A DNA stretch of 47,206 nucleotides, from positions 1-47,206 of the forward strand of contig NZ_JVVM01000027.1 of assembly GCF_001054325.1 (NCBI RefSeq), written 5' to 3'. Shown here one piece after another: positions 1-6,948 of the stretch. The number at the start of each line of letters is the position of its first letter. The stretch's first letter is position 1. This DNA comes from Corynebacterium vitaeruminis. Its GTDB lineage: Bacteria > Actinomycetota > Actinomycetes > Mycobacteriales > Mycobacteriaceae. Below the pieces are notes generated by a model. That model searched no databases. It saw nothing but the letters and a program-made list of their open reading frames with translations, and was not told the origin of the DNA. The position numbers and the translations under genes are program-made.

Positions 1-70
1 GAGGTAATCTCTGGTGTTATCCATGATGCAATGACCGCCTGACCCTACCGCACGAATTTTGCCACGGAAC

Positions 71-91
71 TGTCATAAACCTAGTCAGTAA
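71..91 (+). repeat. 21-nt repeat, copy A
   Basis: TGTCATAAAC, two variable bases, then AGTCAGTAA. The same 19 of 21 bases recur at 6674-6694. Both copies are intergenic and both are preceded within about 20 nt by an ATTTT-containing stretch. Function unknown. Confidence 0.6.
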
Positions 92-222
92 GTGCACGCA
101 GCCGCTTCGGCGGATGCACCACCAGCACCTCCGAAAACACCACCAGCAACACCCGCAAGACCCACACCACCGAAAACACTCACAACACATACGCTCCAGA
201 CACCGCAGCCACAATGAGTAGA

Positions 223-258
223 GCCCCCTTCCCGGCACCGAAATACCGGAAAGGGGGC
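223..258 (-). terminator. Hairpin downstream of mrp
   Basis: Arms at 223-235 and 246-258 pair with 12 of 13 bases (GCCCCCTT-CCGG against CCGG-AAGGGGGC). It lies 29 nt beyond the mrp stop. There is no T-run on either side, so it is a likely but not classical intrinsic terminator. Confidence 0.5.
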
Positions 259-283
259 GTCGCTGTGACCGTCGTAAAGCGAA
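259..283 (-). repeat. Dispersed intergenic motif, copy 1
   Basis: Read on the minus strand: TCGCTTTACGACGGTCA, two bases, GCGAC. It starts a few bases after the mrp stop codon. Matches five other intergenic copies (1485, 4464, 20906, 27026, 32596). Confidence 0.6.
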
Positions 284-286
284 GGC

Positions 287-1420
287 CTACTTCGGAGTCA
301 CGCCCAAGCCGAGCGACTTGCCGGCCAGCGACTCGCGGCGAACCACCAGCTTGTCAGCGATAGCGTTCAGAGCCTCGCCCGCGCCAGAATCCGGCTTAGA
401 CAGGACAATCGGGGTGCCCTTGTCGCCGCCCTCGCGGAGTTCGGTGTCCAGTGGCACCTGGCCGAGCAGCTCGACCTTACCGCCGGTGATCTGAGTAAGA
501 CGACGGGCAACGGTCTCGCCGCCGCCTGTGCCGAAGACCTCCATCTTGGAGCCGTCGGGCATCTCCATCCAGCTCATGTTCTCAATGACACCGGCGATGC
601 GCTGGCGGGTCTGCAGCGAAATGGTGCCGGCGCGCTCGGCGACTTCGGCGGCGGCCATCTGCGGGGTAGTAACAATCAGCAGCTCAGCATTCGGCACGAG
701 CTGCGCCACGGAGATGGCGATGTCGCCGGTTCCTGGGGGCAGGTCGAAAAGCAGGACGTCCAAGTCGCCCCAGAACACGTCCGCGAGGAACTGCTGGATT
801 GCGCGGTGCAGCATTGGGCCACGCCAGACAACCGGTGCGTTGTCGTCGACGAAGTGTCCGATAGAAATCAGCGACACGCCGTGTGCCTGCGGAGGCATAA
901 TCATGTCGTCGACCTGGTGCGGCTTTTCCTCGGAGCCCATCATGTGCGGGATGGAGTGGCCGTAGACATCGGCATCGAGCACGCCGACGGACAGACCCTT
1001 CGCGGCCAGCGCGGCGGCGAGGTTCACGGTCACAGAGGACTTACCAACGCCACCCTTACCGGATGCCACGGCGAACACGCGGGTGCGGGAGTCTGGCTGG
1101 GCGAATGGGATCACCGGTTCGGAGGCGGTGCCGCGGACGGCGTTGCGGAACTCGCGGCGCTGCTCGTCATTCATCACATCGGTGGTGACGGTGACGTTGC
1201 CAACGCCCTCGATACCGTTCAGCGCATCTTCGGTGCGCTCGATGATGGTGTTTTTCATGGGGCAACCGGCAATGGTGAGGTAAATCTCCACGGCCACGTC
1301 GTTGTTGTCCGCCACCGAGATGGACTTGACCATGCCAATCTCGGTAATCGGGCGACGTACCTCAGGATCTTCGACCTGCGCCAGGGCGGTGCGAACTTCA
1401 GCTTCAGTAATCGTAGACAT
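287..1420 (-). CDS. mrp: Mrp/ApbC family iron-sulfur carrier P-loop ATPase
   Basis: A 377-residue protein. Residues 1-90 form an N-terminal MIP18-type (DUF59) domain with ITEIGMV and AGCPMKN; then comes a ParA/MinD-like P-loop domain with the deviant Walker A GKGGVGKSS at about 121-129, the DADVYGHSIP stretch and FDLPPGTGD. The family loads or transfers Fe-S clusters in the cytoplasm. After ENMSW the usual CxxC cluster-binding pair is absent (MEMPDGSKMEVFG instead); only the domain-A Cys remains, so cluster binding cannot be assumed. The frame runs upstream to 1471, but the ATG at 1420 gives the family's standard MSTITEAEV-type beginning, so I use that. It is divergent from the stress-protein gene at 1704. 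Confidence 0.93.
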   Translation of the reverse strand: MSTITEAEVRTALAQVEDPEVRRPITEIGMVKSISVADNNDVAVEIYLTIAGCPMKNTIIERTEDALNGIEGVGNVTVTTDVMNDEQRREFRNAVRGTASEPVIPFAQPDSRTRVFAVASGKGGVGKSSVTVNLAAALAAKGLSVGVLDADVYGHSIPHMMGSEEKPHQVDDMIMPPQAHGVSLISIGHFVDDNAPVVWRGPMLHRAIQQFLADVFWGDLDVLLFDLPPGTGDIAISVAQLVPNAELLIVTTPQMAAAEVAERAGTISLQTRQRIAGVIENMSWMEMPDGSKMEVFGTGGGETVARRLTQITGGKVELLGQVPLDTELREGGDKGTPIVLSKPDSGAGEALNAIADKLVVRRESLAGKSLGLGVTPK

Positions 1421-1484
1421 TATGTAGTGAATCTTATCGTGAGACCCCGTAAGACAAAGAACTACTGACAAAATCAGCAGTTTT

Positions 1485-1508
1485 CCGCTTTACGACGGGC
1501 ATAGCGCC
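1485..1508 (+). repeat. Dispersed intergenic motif, copy 2
   Basis: CCGCTTTACGACGGGCATAG followed by CGCC. It lies in the divergent gap between mrp and the stress-protein gene, about 65 nt upstream of the mrp start. Confidence 0.6.
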
Positions 1509-1649
1509 CAGCCCCTGCGGTAAGCGCGGTGGTGGCGAAATGTGTGGTGGGGCAGGCGGTGGAACAATTGGAAACTGTTAGGCGTTGTCTTCGGTAGAAC
1601 GCCTTTTGGCAATAGTTTTAGCAACACTTTTAGCAACTGCGTCACCAAT

Positions 1650-1681
1650 TACTGTGACAACAACTACTGCGACAACAACTG
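1650..1681 (+). repeat. Short tandem repeat in leader
   Basis: Two near-identical adjacent units ACTGTGACAACA-ACT and ACTGCGACAACA-ACT, just upstream of the start chosen for the stress protein. Probably simple slippage; it is one reason not to trust the longer upstream start. Confidence 0.5.
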
Positions 1682-1703
1682 CAAGGGAACGGTGAGAGTA
1701 CCG

Positions 1704-2237
1704 ATGGCAAATGGGGAAGCGAACAGCGGCTGGGGGAGCGGCCGGGAACAGAGCATGAAGTCCCGGATGCCTCAGCGTCAGGTGCCCGAAGGGTGGCCGG
1801 TGGGCAGTTTCACCAACTACGCTGACGCGCAGGCGGCAGTGGATTCGCTCAGTGACCGCGATGAGTTCCCGGTGTCAGATCTCACCATCGTCGGTGTTGA
1901 CCTGATGCAGGTGGAGCGCGTGGTGGGCCGGTTGACCTGGCCGAAGGTTCTCGGTGGTGGCGCGCTGTACGGCCTGTGGATGGGCCTGTTCTTCGGCCTT
2001 ATTCTGGGGCTTTTCCAGGAAGATTGGGTTAGCCCGTTGATTGTTGGCCTCGGTATGGGCGCCATCTTTGGCATCGTGCTGGCCGCAGTCCCATACGCTA
2101 TGCAGAACGGCAAGCGGGATTTCTCCACCACCACGGAGATCGTTGCTCGTCGCTACGACGTCTTGTGCAACCCCCGCAATGCCGAACGCGCCCGTGACCT
2201 GCTTGCGCAGCGGGCGCTCGGTGGGAACCGTGGATAG
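1704..2237 (+). CDS. Small general-stress-type membrane protein
   Basis: A 177-residue protein resembling the general stress protein 17M/YflT-like group seen in Actinobacteria. It has a hydrophilic N-terminus, then GSFTNYADAQAAVDSL (alpha/beta fold start), SDLTIVGVDL, and two hydrophobic glycine-rich helices (about 85-108 and 113-132) typical of these proteins. The biochemical role of the family is unknown; it is usually stress-induced and membrane-associated. The open frame begins at 1542, but that extension is low-complexity (Asn/Cys-rich, from the tandem repeat), so I prefer the ATG at 1704, with GGTGAGAG just upstream. Another ATG at 1755 is possible. It ends into a strong terminator shared with the convergent gene. 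Confidence 0.75.
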   Translation: MANGEANSGWGSGREQSMKSRMPQRQVPEGWPVGSFTNYADAQAAVDSLSDRDEFPVSDLTIVGVDLMQVERVVGRLTWPKVLGGGALYGLWMGLFFGLILGLFQEDWVSPLIVGLGMGAIFGIVLAAVPYAMQNGKRDFSTTTEIVARRYDVLCNPRNAERARDLLAQRALGGNRG

Positions 2238-2284
2238 GTTGTTGGGCTTTACGCGTTGATTCCGCGTTAGAGCACAATGGTAAG

Positions 2285-2321
2285 AAAATGAGCCGGGTCT
2301 GAAAAGACTCCGGCTCATTTT
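2285..2321. terminator. Bidirectional intrinsic terminator
   Basis: Perfect 12-bp arms AAAATGAGCCGG (2285-2296) and CCGGCTCATTTT (2310-2321), with an inner GTCT/AGAC pairing. The A-rich and T-rich flanks make it work in both directions between the convergent stress-protein and DUF6777 genes. Confidence 0.9.
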
Positions 2322-2359
2322 CTATTAGTGGTTTCGAATCAGTGTCATTGGGGCGTGAC

Positions 2360-4285
2360 TTACTGGTCTAATACCGCTATTTCTGAATGGTCGACATAAA
2401 CATCGTCGTTTTTATCCATGATGAATCCCGATGCAATGGCATCGCAGCCAATGGTGTCGCCCAGGTTGAAACATGACATTCCGCCAACTGTGACAGATTC
2501 ACCTGGTTCAAGGAGCTTGGAAGGATTCAAGCCAATAAGTGGGCTCTCGAGCATTAGCGAGACCGCAAGGAACCGCTCCCGTGGCCCTCCGGCAATGAGG
2601 TAATTCAGCGGACCGTTGTTACCAGAAGAATTTGGATACTTCGGGTCAATAGATATCGTCCGACCTTCTCGGCCAGAGTCCAGAAAAGCCTTCACAAAAC
2701 AATTGACTGCTTGACTCTTTGGATTGATGAAGCACCCTACGTCACGGTTGGAAAACTGAATGTAGTAGTGGCCCATGTAGTCCGCAACACTGTCAGTCCA
2801 GAATTCCTCAGGATCAACTTCGGTAGTTTGAGACTTCCAGTCAGAGCTGTCAGCTTCCTCACCGGAGTCATCGCCAACACCGCCCCAGCCAGTTTCGGCC
2901 CACTGCTGGTAATCGTCGAAACGGTCTGCGCCGGTGGGACGCTCGGAGGCGTCGCCTTCGGCCTCGGCTAGGCCTAACTTGCCGAGGAGTGCGCCGTCGG
3001 GACGCACGCCCATGTCTTTCGGCGTGGTTGTTGGAGTGTCTTCGGCGACGGCATCGAGGACCTCTTCCTGTGTGGAGACATCGTCATCGTCAATGTCGAT
3101 ATTGATTGATGTGCCATCTTCAATATCGATGACGTTGATGTTGTTGATGGTGATGTCGGTTTCGTAGATGGTCACGACACTTCGCGGTTCGTAATCGTCC
3201 CAGTTGGCCTTACTAGTCTCTGGCGCGGTGTAGCCGTTCCATGCTTCAGCGAGGGGATTGCCACAGGAACAGCGGACGCGGGGCACGCCGTAAGCGTCGA
3301 CCATGACTGCGGTGCCACGCTGCAGAACTGACTGGTAAGGAGTTGCTCGGCCGTTGTCGTAGCCGTGGTTGGTGACCCACGTGTCCTGGCGCAGGACAAC
3401 TGGGGTCAGGGACTTAACGTACCTCGGCACATCAGACGCATTGATGCCGATTCCCTCGGCGAATGCAGCGTTGAGGTCAGCGTTGTCGTTGAGGTTCGTA
3501 ACGAGTGCATCTGCATCGCAGACGCTGAGCTGGCCGGATCCGCCGTAGAGGTTGGGGTCGTTTCCGGCGACAGCACCTTGAGAAGATGTGTTAACTAAGC
3601 TCGAGTTGTTTGGCGCTGCGACCGCTTTTTCGTTGACCGTGGAATTCATAAAAGGACTCGGTCCAGGGTCTTCGGAAGAAATGTAAGACATCGCCGCAAG
3701 ACTCTTGCCTCGACCGGTAAGGAAAAAGGCAGTGGTGCCGCCGGCGATGACCAAAACGACGACAGCGATAAGTGCTAACACTTTTCCGCTCAGGCCGGAT
3801 TTCTTCTTGCCGCGCTCTGTGTCCGACGGCGCCTGCTCGGAATATTGGTCAGAATACTGGTCAGACGACTGCGGAAGTATCTGGCGGTCCGGATTGAACT
3901 CTCCCCACTGCGTCCATTCCGTTTGGGCTCGCTCGGGAGCGAACTGCAAGGTTTCGGGATCGGGAGCGTGCGTGCTCCACGCTAACTCCGGCGCGTCATC
4001 CTGTGGTGCCGACGGTTCGGGTGCCGCCTGCTCCGAGGGGGCAACAGGTTCCTGCGATTCTGACGGGACCGGCGATTCCGATGCTGGCTGCTCCGAAGGC
4101 TCAACTGGCGTTGGCTCCGACGCGACTGACTCCGGCTCCCGCTCAACCGACTCCGGCTCAGCAGCGTCCCGAGTTCCAGCCGAATCGAAGCTCGGATGCG
4201 ACTCATCGTGGTCATCTGCAGGAAGTGCCCAGGAATCGGAACCATTTTCCTCGGGTGGTGGGAGCTCCCAGGGGTTGTTACTCAT
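2360..4285 (-). CDS. DUF6777-like membrane-anchored secreted protein
   Basis: A 641-residue protein. Residues 1-165 are Pro/Glu/Ser-rich with repeated SEP/EPS/VASEP elements and look disordered and cytoplasmic. One transmembrane helix follows at about 170-192 (LALIAVVVLVIAGGTTAFFL), with positive KKK before it, giving type II topology. The outer part begins DPGPSPFMNST and contains NLYGGSGQLSVCD, KSLTPVVLRQDTWVTNHGYD and VPRVRCSCGNPL, which I recognise as the actinobacterial DUF6777 core (function unknown). A second, less conserved C-terminal region from about 500 has Cys pairs (GCFINPK, NCFVKAF, MSCFNLG, GCDA) suggesting disulfides. Start: ATG at 4285 with AAGG 8 nt upstream. The RBS and start codon sit inside a TTAAGG-TG-CCTTAA palindrome. 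Confidence 0.72.
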   Translation of the reverse strand: MSNNPWELPPPEENGSDSWALPADDHDESHPSFDSAGTRDAAEPESVEREPESVASEPTPVEPSEQPASESPVPSESQEPVAPSEQAAPEPSAPQDDAPELAWSTHAPDPETLQFAPERAQTEWTQWGEFNPDRQILPQSSDQYSDQYSEQAPSDTERGKKKSGLSGKVLALIAVVVLVIAGGTTAFFLTGRGKSLAAMSYISSEDPGPSPFMNSTVNEKAVAAPNNSSLVNTSSQGAVAGNDPNLYGGSGQLSVCDADALVTNLNDNADLNAAFAEGIGINASDVPRYVKSLTPVVLRQDTWVTNHGYDNGRATPYQSVLQRGTAVMVDAYGVPRVRCSCGNPLAEAWNGYTAPETSKANWDDYEPRSVVTIYETDITINNINVIDIEDGTSINIDIDDDDVSTQEEVLDAVAEDTPTTTPKDMGVRPDGALLGKLGLAEAEGDASERPTGADRFDDYQQWAETGWGGVGDDSGEEADSSDWKSQTTEVDPEEFWTDSVADYMGHYYIQFSNRDVGCFINPKSQAVNCFVKAFLDSGREGRTISIDPKYPNSSGNNGPLNYLIAGGPRERFLAVSLMLESPLIGLNPSKLLEPGESVTVGGMSCFNLGDTIGCDAIASGFIMDKNDDVYVDHSEIAVLDQ

Positions 4286-4303
4286 TAAGGTGCCTTAAAA
4301 TCA
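4283..4303 (-). promoter_or_regulatory. Palindrome over the RBS of the DUF6777 gene
   Basis: TTAAGG-TG-CCTTAA (about 4285-4298) covers the Shine-Dalgarno bases and touches the start codon of the minus-strand gene. It could be an operator or a small translation-masking hairpin. No regulator can be named. Confidence 0.3.
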
Positions 4304-4412
4304 GTAAGAAATTTTTTAAACCTTAATTAAGTTTACTAACCTGTCCAGCGCGGCCAGTCCCCAATGGGGAAAGCTCCCCACTTAGAGGAACCATCAGCGC
4401 AGAGCTAGCGAA

Positions 4413-4457
4413 CTACCCAGCTAAACGCGGGCAACAAGCTACCCAGCTAAACGCGGG
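4413..4457. repeat. Two-copy 19-nt direct repeat, 26-nt period
   Basis: CTACCCAGCTAAACGCGGG occurs at 4413-4431 and again at 4439-4457. Intergenic, between the minus-strand corA and DUF6777 genes. Confidence 0.85.
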
Positions 4458-4463
4458 GGATGA

Positions 4464-4488
4464 GTCGCAATGACCGTCGTAAAGCGAG
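4464..4488 (-). repeat. Dispersed intergenic motif, copy 3
   Basis: On the minus strand: CTCGCTTTACGACGGTCATT followed by GCGAC. It lies just downstream of the corA stop, the same position as copy 1 behind mrp. The bases GAGTCGCAATGA next to it recur at 32676-32687. Confidence 0.6.
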
Positions 4489-4514
4489 GGCTGTAAGAAG
4501 CAGAGATTACAGCC
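4489..4514 (-). terminator. Hairpin overlapping the corA stop codon
   Basis: Perfect 8-bp arms GGCTGTAA (4489-4496) and TTACAGCC (4507-4514). The second arm contains the corA stop codon. No T-run follows, so it may be an mRNA 3' stabilising hairpin rather than a terminator. Confidence 0.45.
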
Positions 4515-5730
4515 ACTTGTTGCGGCGCAGGAGCCACACCAAAAACGCCACAATGGCGAACATGATGGCGAGGACGATGAAGTAGCCGTACTCCCAGTGT
4601 AGTTCGGGCATGCGGTCGAAGTTCATGCCGTAGATGCCGGCGAGTGCGGTCGGCACGGCGAGAATAGCTGCGTAGGCCGAGATGGTACGCATGTCCTGGT
4701 TCTGCTGCAGCTGGATCTTCACTGCGGCGGCGTCGATCAGGGATGAGAGGCGTTCGTCGAGTCCGGCTACGAGGTCCGCCGCGGCGAGCTGGTGGTCGAG
4801 AACATCGGAAAGATAACGGCTGACGTCCTTAGGCATGATGTCTTCCCGCAGATTCATCAACGAGCGCAGTGCCGGCGTCAGCGGATCAATCGCGTGGCGC
4901 ATCTCCAGGATTTCTCGTTTGAGGATGTAAATGTCCTCAATATCCGACACCAAATTCGGCTCGAAGACGGCATCTTCCATAATCTCCACGCGATCTTCCA
5001 GCTGCAACGCAATGCGCAGGTACGCATCGACGAGGTTGTCCGTCAGCGCCCACAGCACGCCCGCGGGGCCGTAGTCGATGGCGTCGGTGGTGTTTTCCAC
5101 ACGCGCGCTAATGCGCTGCATATCCGAGCTCGGCATGCCCATGCGAATGGTGATGACGTACTCCTGGCCGATAACAATCATCAGCTGGCCAGAGCGAATG
5201 ATCTCATTTTCGTCGTCCGCGAGACCTTCCGGAGAGTAGTGAATCGAACGAATCACAAAAACCACGTGATCATCGTGGATCTCAATCTTAGGGCGCTGAC
5301 GATTGGTCAGTGCGTCCTCCACCGTCAGCTCATCCAGGCCGTAGAGCTCAGCGATGGCGTCCATCTGCGTCGCGTTGGGGCGCGACAACGACAGCCACGT
5401 GAAGCCCTCGCCAAAATTACGCACCTCGGACAGACCGGAGAAGTGGTCGTAGGTGCCCGGCAAACGCTTGCCGCCGATGTAGACGCCGCAATCGCGCAGG
5501 GCGTCGCGCACCGCCTCCGACTGCGTTTCTCCCACGCTTGACGACGATCCGTTGGTGCGCGTCACCTTCGAGACAGCTGACATTGCTGCAGATTTAGCGG
5601 CATTCGTTGCCCGAGCGGTCTTGCCGGGTTTTGTTGCGGCCGACGGTGTTGAGCCTTTACTTGTCGAGTTAGTTCGCGGATTGCGAGCTTTCGCCGAAGC
5701 GCTGTTGTTGCGGCTATTCGTATCACCCAT
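4507..5730 (-). CDS. corA: CorA-family divalent metal ion channel
   Basis: A 407-residue Mg2+/Co2+ transporter of the CorA (MIT) superfamily. The N-terminal ~70 residues are a Ser/Asn/Lys-rich extension, unlike E. coli CorA; then a cytoplasmic alpha/beta domain (WLSLSRPNATQMDAIAELYG, LTVEDAL, RPKIEIHDDHVV) and a long helical stalk follow. At the C-terminus TM1 ends in the signature GMN (YGMNFDRMPEL), then TM2 and the basic end RRNKWL. It forms pentameric channels in the inner membrane. Start: the frame opens with GTG at 5745, but ATG at 5730 (MGDTN) has GAGG 9 nt upstream, part of which would lie inside the longer reading, so I choose 5730. Confidence 0.9.
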   Translation of the reverse strand: MGDTNSRNNSASAKARNPRTNSTSKGSTPSAATKPGKTARATNAAKSAAMSAVSKVTRTNGSSSSVGETQSEAVRDALRDCGVYIGGKRLPGTYDHFSGLSEVRNFGEGFTWLSLSRPNATQMDAIAELYGLDELTVEDALTNRQRPKIEIHDDHVVFVIRSIHYSPEGLADDENEIIRSGQLMIVIGQEYVITIRMGMPSSDMQRISARVENTTDAIDYGPAGVLWALTDNLVDAYLRIALQLEDRVEIMEDAVFEPNLVSDIEDIYILKREILEMRHAIDPLTPALRSLMNLREDIMPKDVSRYLSDVLDHQLAAADLVAGLDERLSSLIDAAAVKIQLQQNQDMRTISAYAAILAVPTALAGIYGMNFDRMPELHWEYGYFIVLAIMFAIVAFLVWLLRRNKWL

Positions 5731-5824
5731 TCTGGGAGACCTCACAATCCGTTCGTAGGTTACGCTGGTGTCGATGATTGATTTTAGACGTGCGAGCGGC
5801 GAGCTCCACTATTGCACTGGCTCA

Positions 5825-6529
5825 ATGGGGAACAGGGGTAGCTCCAAGGCTGCTGTGTGCACTTTTGCTGCCCTGGCGTTGGTCGCTGGGACAGCGGGGT
5901 TCGGCCTTTCCGCGTGTTCTGATTTGGATCCGCAGATGCCTGTTCCTCCCGAGCAGGAGGCGGTAGTAACTATCGGGGCAGACCTGCGCAACCCCGAGCA
6001 AGCAGCTCTCGCGTACGTGTATGCGCAAAGTTTTGAGAGGGTAGGGCGCCAAGCGGAGGTCGTCGGCATTCGCGATGCTGAGGACCGGTTGCGAGCTGTG
6101 CGCAATGAAGCGGTTCTGGTTTCTTTCGGGTGCACCGGTGAACTGCTCGGCTTGAGTGACCCGGCGTCGGCGGAGCTGTTGGCCGAGGATTACGCAGAGG
6201 ACTCCACTCCGGACAAGCAGTTCAGTGGCGAGTGGCGCGACCGCGTTTACGATGCTTTTTCGCGGTCGCTGCCGGGGCAAGTTATGGCCACCGACGCGGG
6301 CATGGCCCAGGGGTGCACGGATGTGTCAGCTGACAACCCCGGGGCTAACCTGCCGCAGTGGATCGTGCCTTTCTACGCCAAGCCGGCGTTGGACCGGAGC
6401 GACCGAGTCCGGGTACTCAACGAGATTGCTGGTTCTTTGAGCACTGAGGATTTAAAGCTAATGACTCGGGCTGTGGCCAGCGGTGCCAACCCTGAGTTGG
6501 TGGGTCAGGAGTGGCTGGATAAGGCGTAG
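5825..6529 (+). CDS. OpuAC-like substrate-binding lipoprotein (small, divergent)
   Basis: Probable secreted lipoprotein of 234 residues from ATG 5825 (MGNRGSS). The signal peptide has a hydrophobic stretch AALALVAGTAGFGLSA and lipobox LSAC with Cys31. The mature part begins VVTIGADLRNPEQAALAYVYAQ, like the start of OpuAC/ProX glycine-betaine-binding domains, and ends VLNEIAGSLSTEDLKLM..GQEWL, like their C-terminal end. It is about 60-80 residues shorter than full OpuAC domains, and the aromatic box is not evident, so ligand binding is doubtful. The frame is open from 5768 (GTG). No strong RBS is seen for either start, and no permease or ATPase gene adjoins it. Confidence 0.6.
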   Translation: MGNRGSSKAAVCTFAALALVAGTAGFGLSACSDLDPQMPVPPEQEAVVTIGADLRNPEQAALAYVYAQSFERVGRQAEVVGIRDAEDRLRAVRNEAVLVSFGCTGELLGLSDPASAELLAEDYAEDSTPDKQFSGEWRDRVYDAFSRSLPGQVMATDAGMAQGCTDVSADNPGANLPQWIVPFYAKPALDRSDRVRVLNEIAGSLSTEDLKLMTRAVASGANPELVGQEWLDKA

Positions 6530-6673
6530 TCGGGGAGGGGCTAGTTGCGGGTGGTATCTGACGCGTATCTGCTGTTGGCTGCTCTGCGTTTGTCTATTAG
6601 TCCTTGAACGCGGGCTGCAAATGTGAAACTGTGCGAGTTTAGGGCACTTTCATGCCATTTTTCAGGTCATTTT

Positions 6674-6694
6674 TGTCATAAACGCAGTCAGTAA
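6674..6694 (+). repeat. 21-nt repeat, copy B
   Basis: TGTCATAAAC-GC-AGTCAGTAA, matching copy A at 71-91 except for the two middle bases. It sits between the arms of an 8-bp inverted repeat (6632-6639/6693-6700). Confidence 0.6.
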
Positions 6695-6805
6695 CTCGCA
6701 TTGAGGACTCAGTAGTAAATGGTGCCGACCCGGTAACACGCCGACCGGACACGCTTTTTGTCTATTCGCCCTGGATGCCTGGCAACGGTCTCACAAGCAA
6801 CAAGT

Positions 6806-6837
6806 AAGGGGCTCCAACCGAGTGGTTGGAGCCCCTT
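6806..6837 (-). terminator. Strong hairpin downstream of kgd
   Basis: Perfect 14-bp arms AAGGGGCTCCAACC and GGTTGGAGCCCCTT around a GAGT loop. It lies about 110 nt past the kgd stop and also follows the plus-strand lipoprotein gene, so it probably ends both transcripts. The T-run is weak on both sides. Confidence 0.75.
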
Positions 6838-6948
6838 AGCGTTTGATCGCCAGCTCGTAAAGACCACCTGTGAAGACCACCTGGTGAAGCGGCGATCTCA
6901 AACACGCGACTTCACCGCGGTCTCACAAGACCATAGGTCTGTCCAAAA

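Larger units (their letters stand above)
1..286. other. Left edge, no confident gene
   Basis: No gene is supported here. A short GTG-started plus-strand frame (92-217, 41 codons) would encode a Pro/Thr-rich peptide, and a Cys/Trp-rich minus-strand frame covers 17-238; both arise from a repetitive CCACCAGCA/ACACC-rich stretch at 115-190. The stretch could be the decayed tail of a Pro-rich protein, but stop codons at 32-34 and 89-91 interrupt the plus frame. The region also holds a repeat copy (71-91), a GC-rich hairpin (223-258) and a dispersed motif copy (259-283). Confidence 0.4.
6530..6948. other. 419-nt intergenic region with repeats and hairpins
   Basis: No gene is visible. It holds an 8-bp inverted repeat TGCGAGTT/AACTCGCA (6632-6639, 6693-6700) enclosing the second 21-nt repeat, a perfect 14-bp hairpin (6806-6837), and a GATCGCC/GGCGATC inverted repeat (6845-6851, 6891-6897) that encloses AAGACCACCTG twice (6860-6870, 6873-6883). 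The right part is the 3' trailer of kgd. Confidence 0.6.

Noticed and set aside
115..217. Pro/Thr-rich plus-strand peptide
   Set aside because: Only 41 codons from a GTG, stop codons just upstream, low-complexity repeat; not supported as a gene.
4310..4345. DtxR-like site upstream of the DUF6777 gene
   Set aside because: Only the half AGGTTAG matches (about 9 of 19 bases); too weak.
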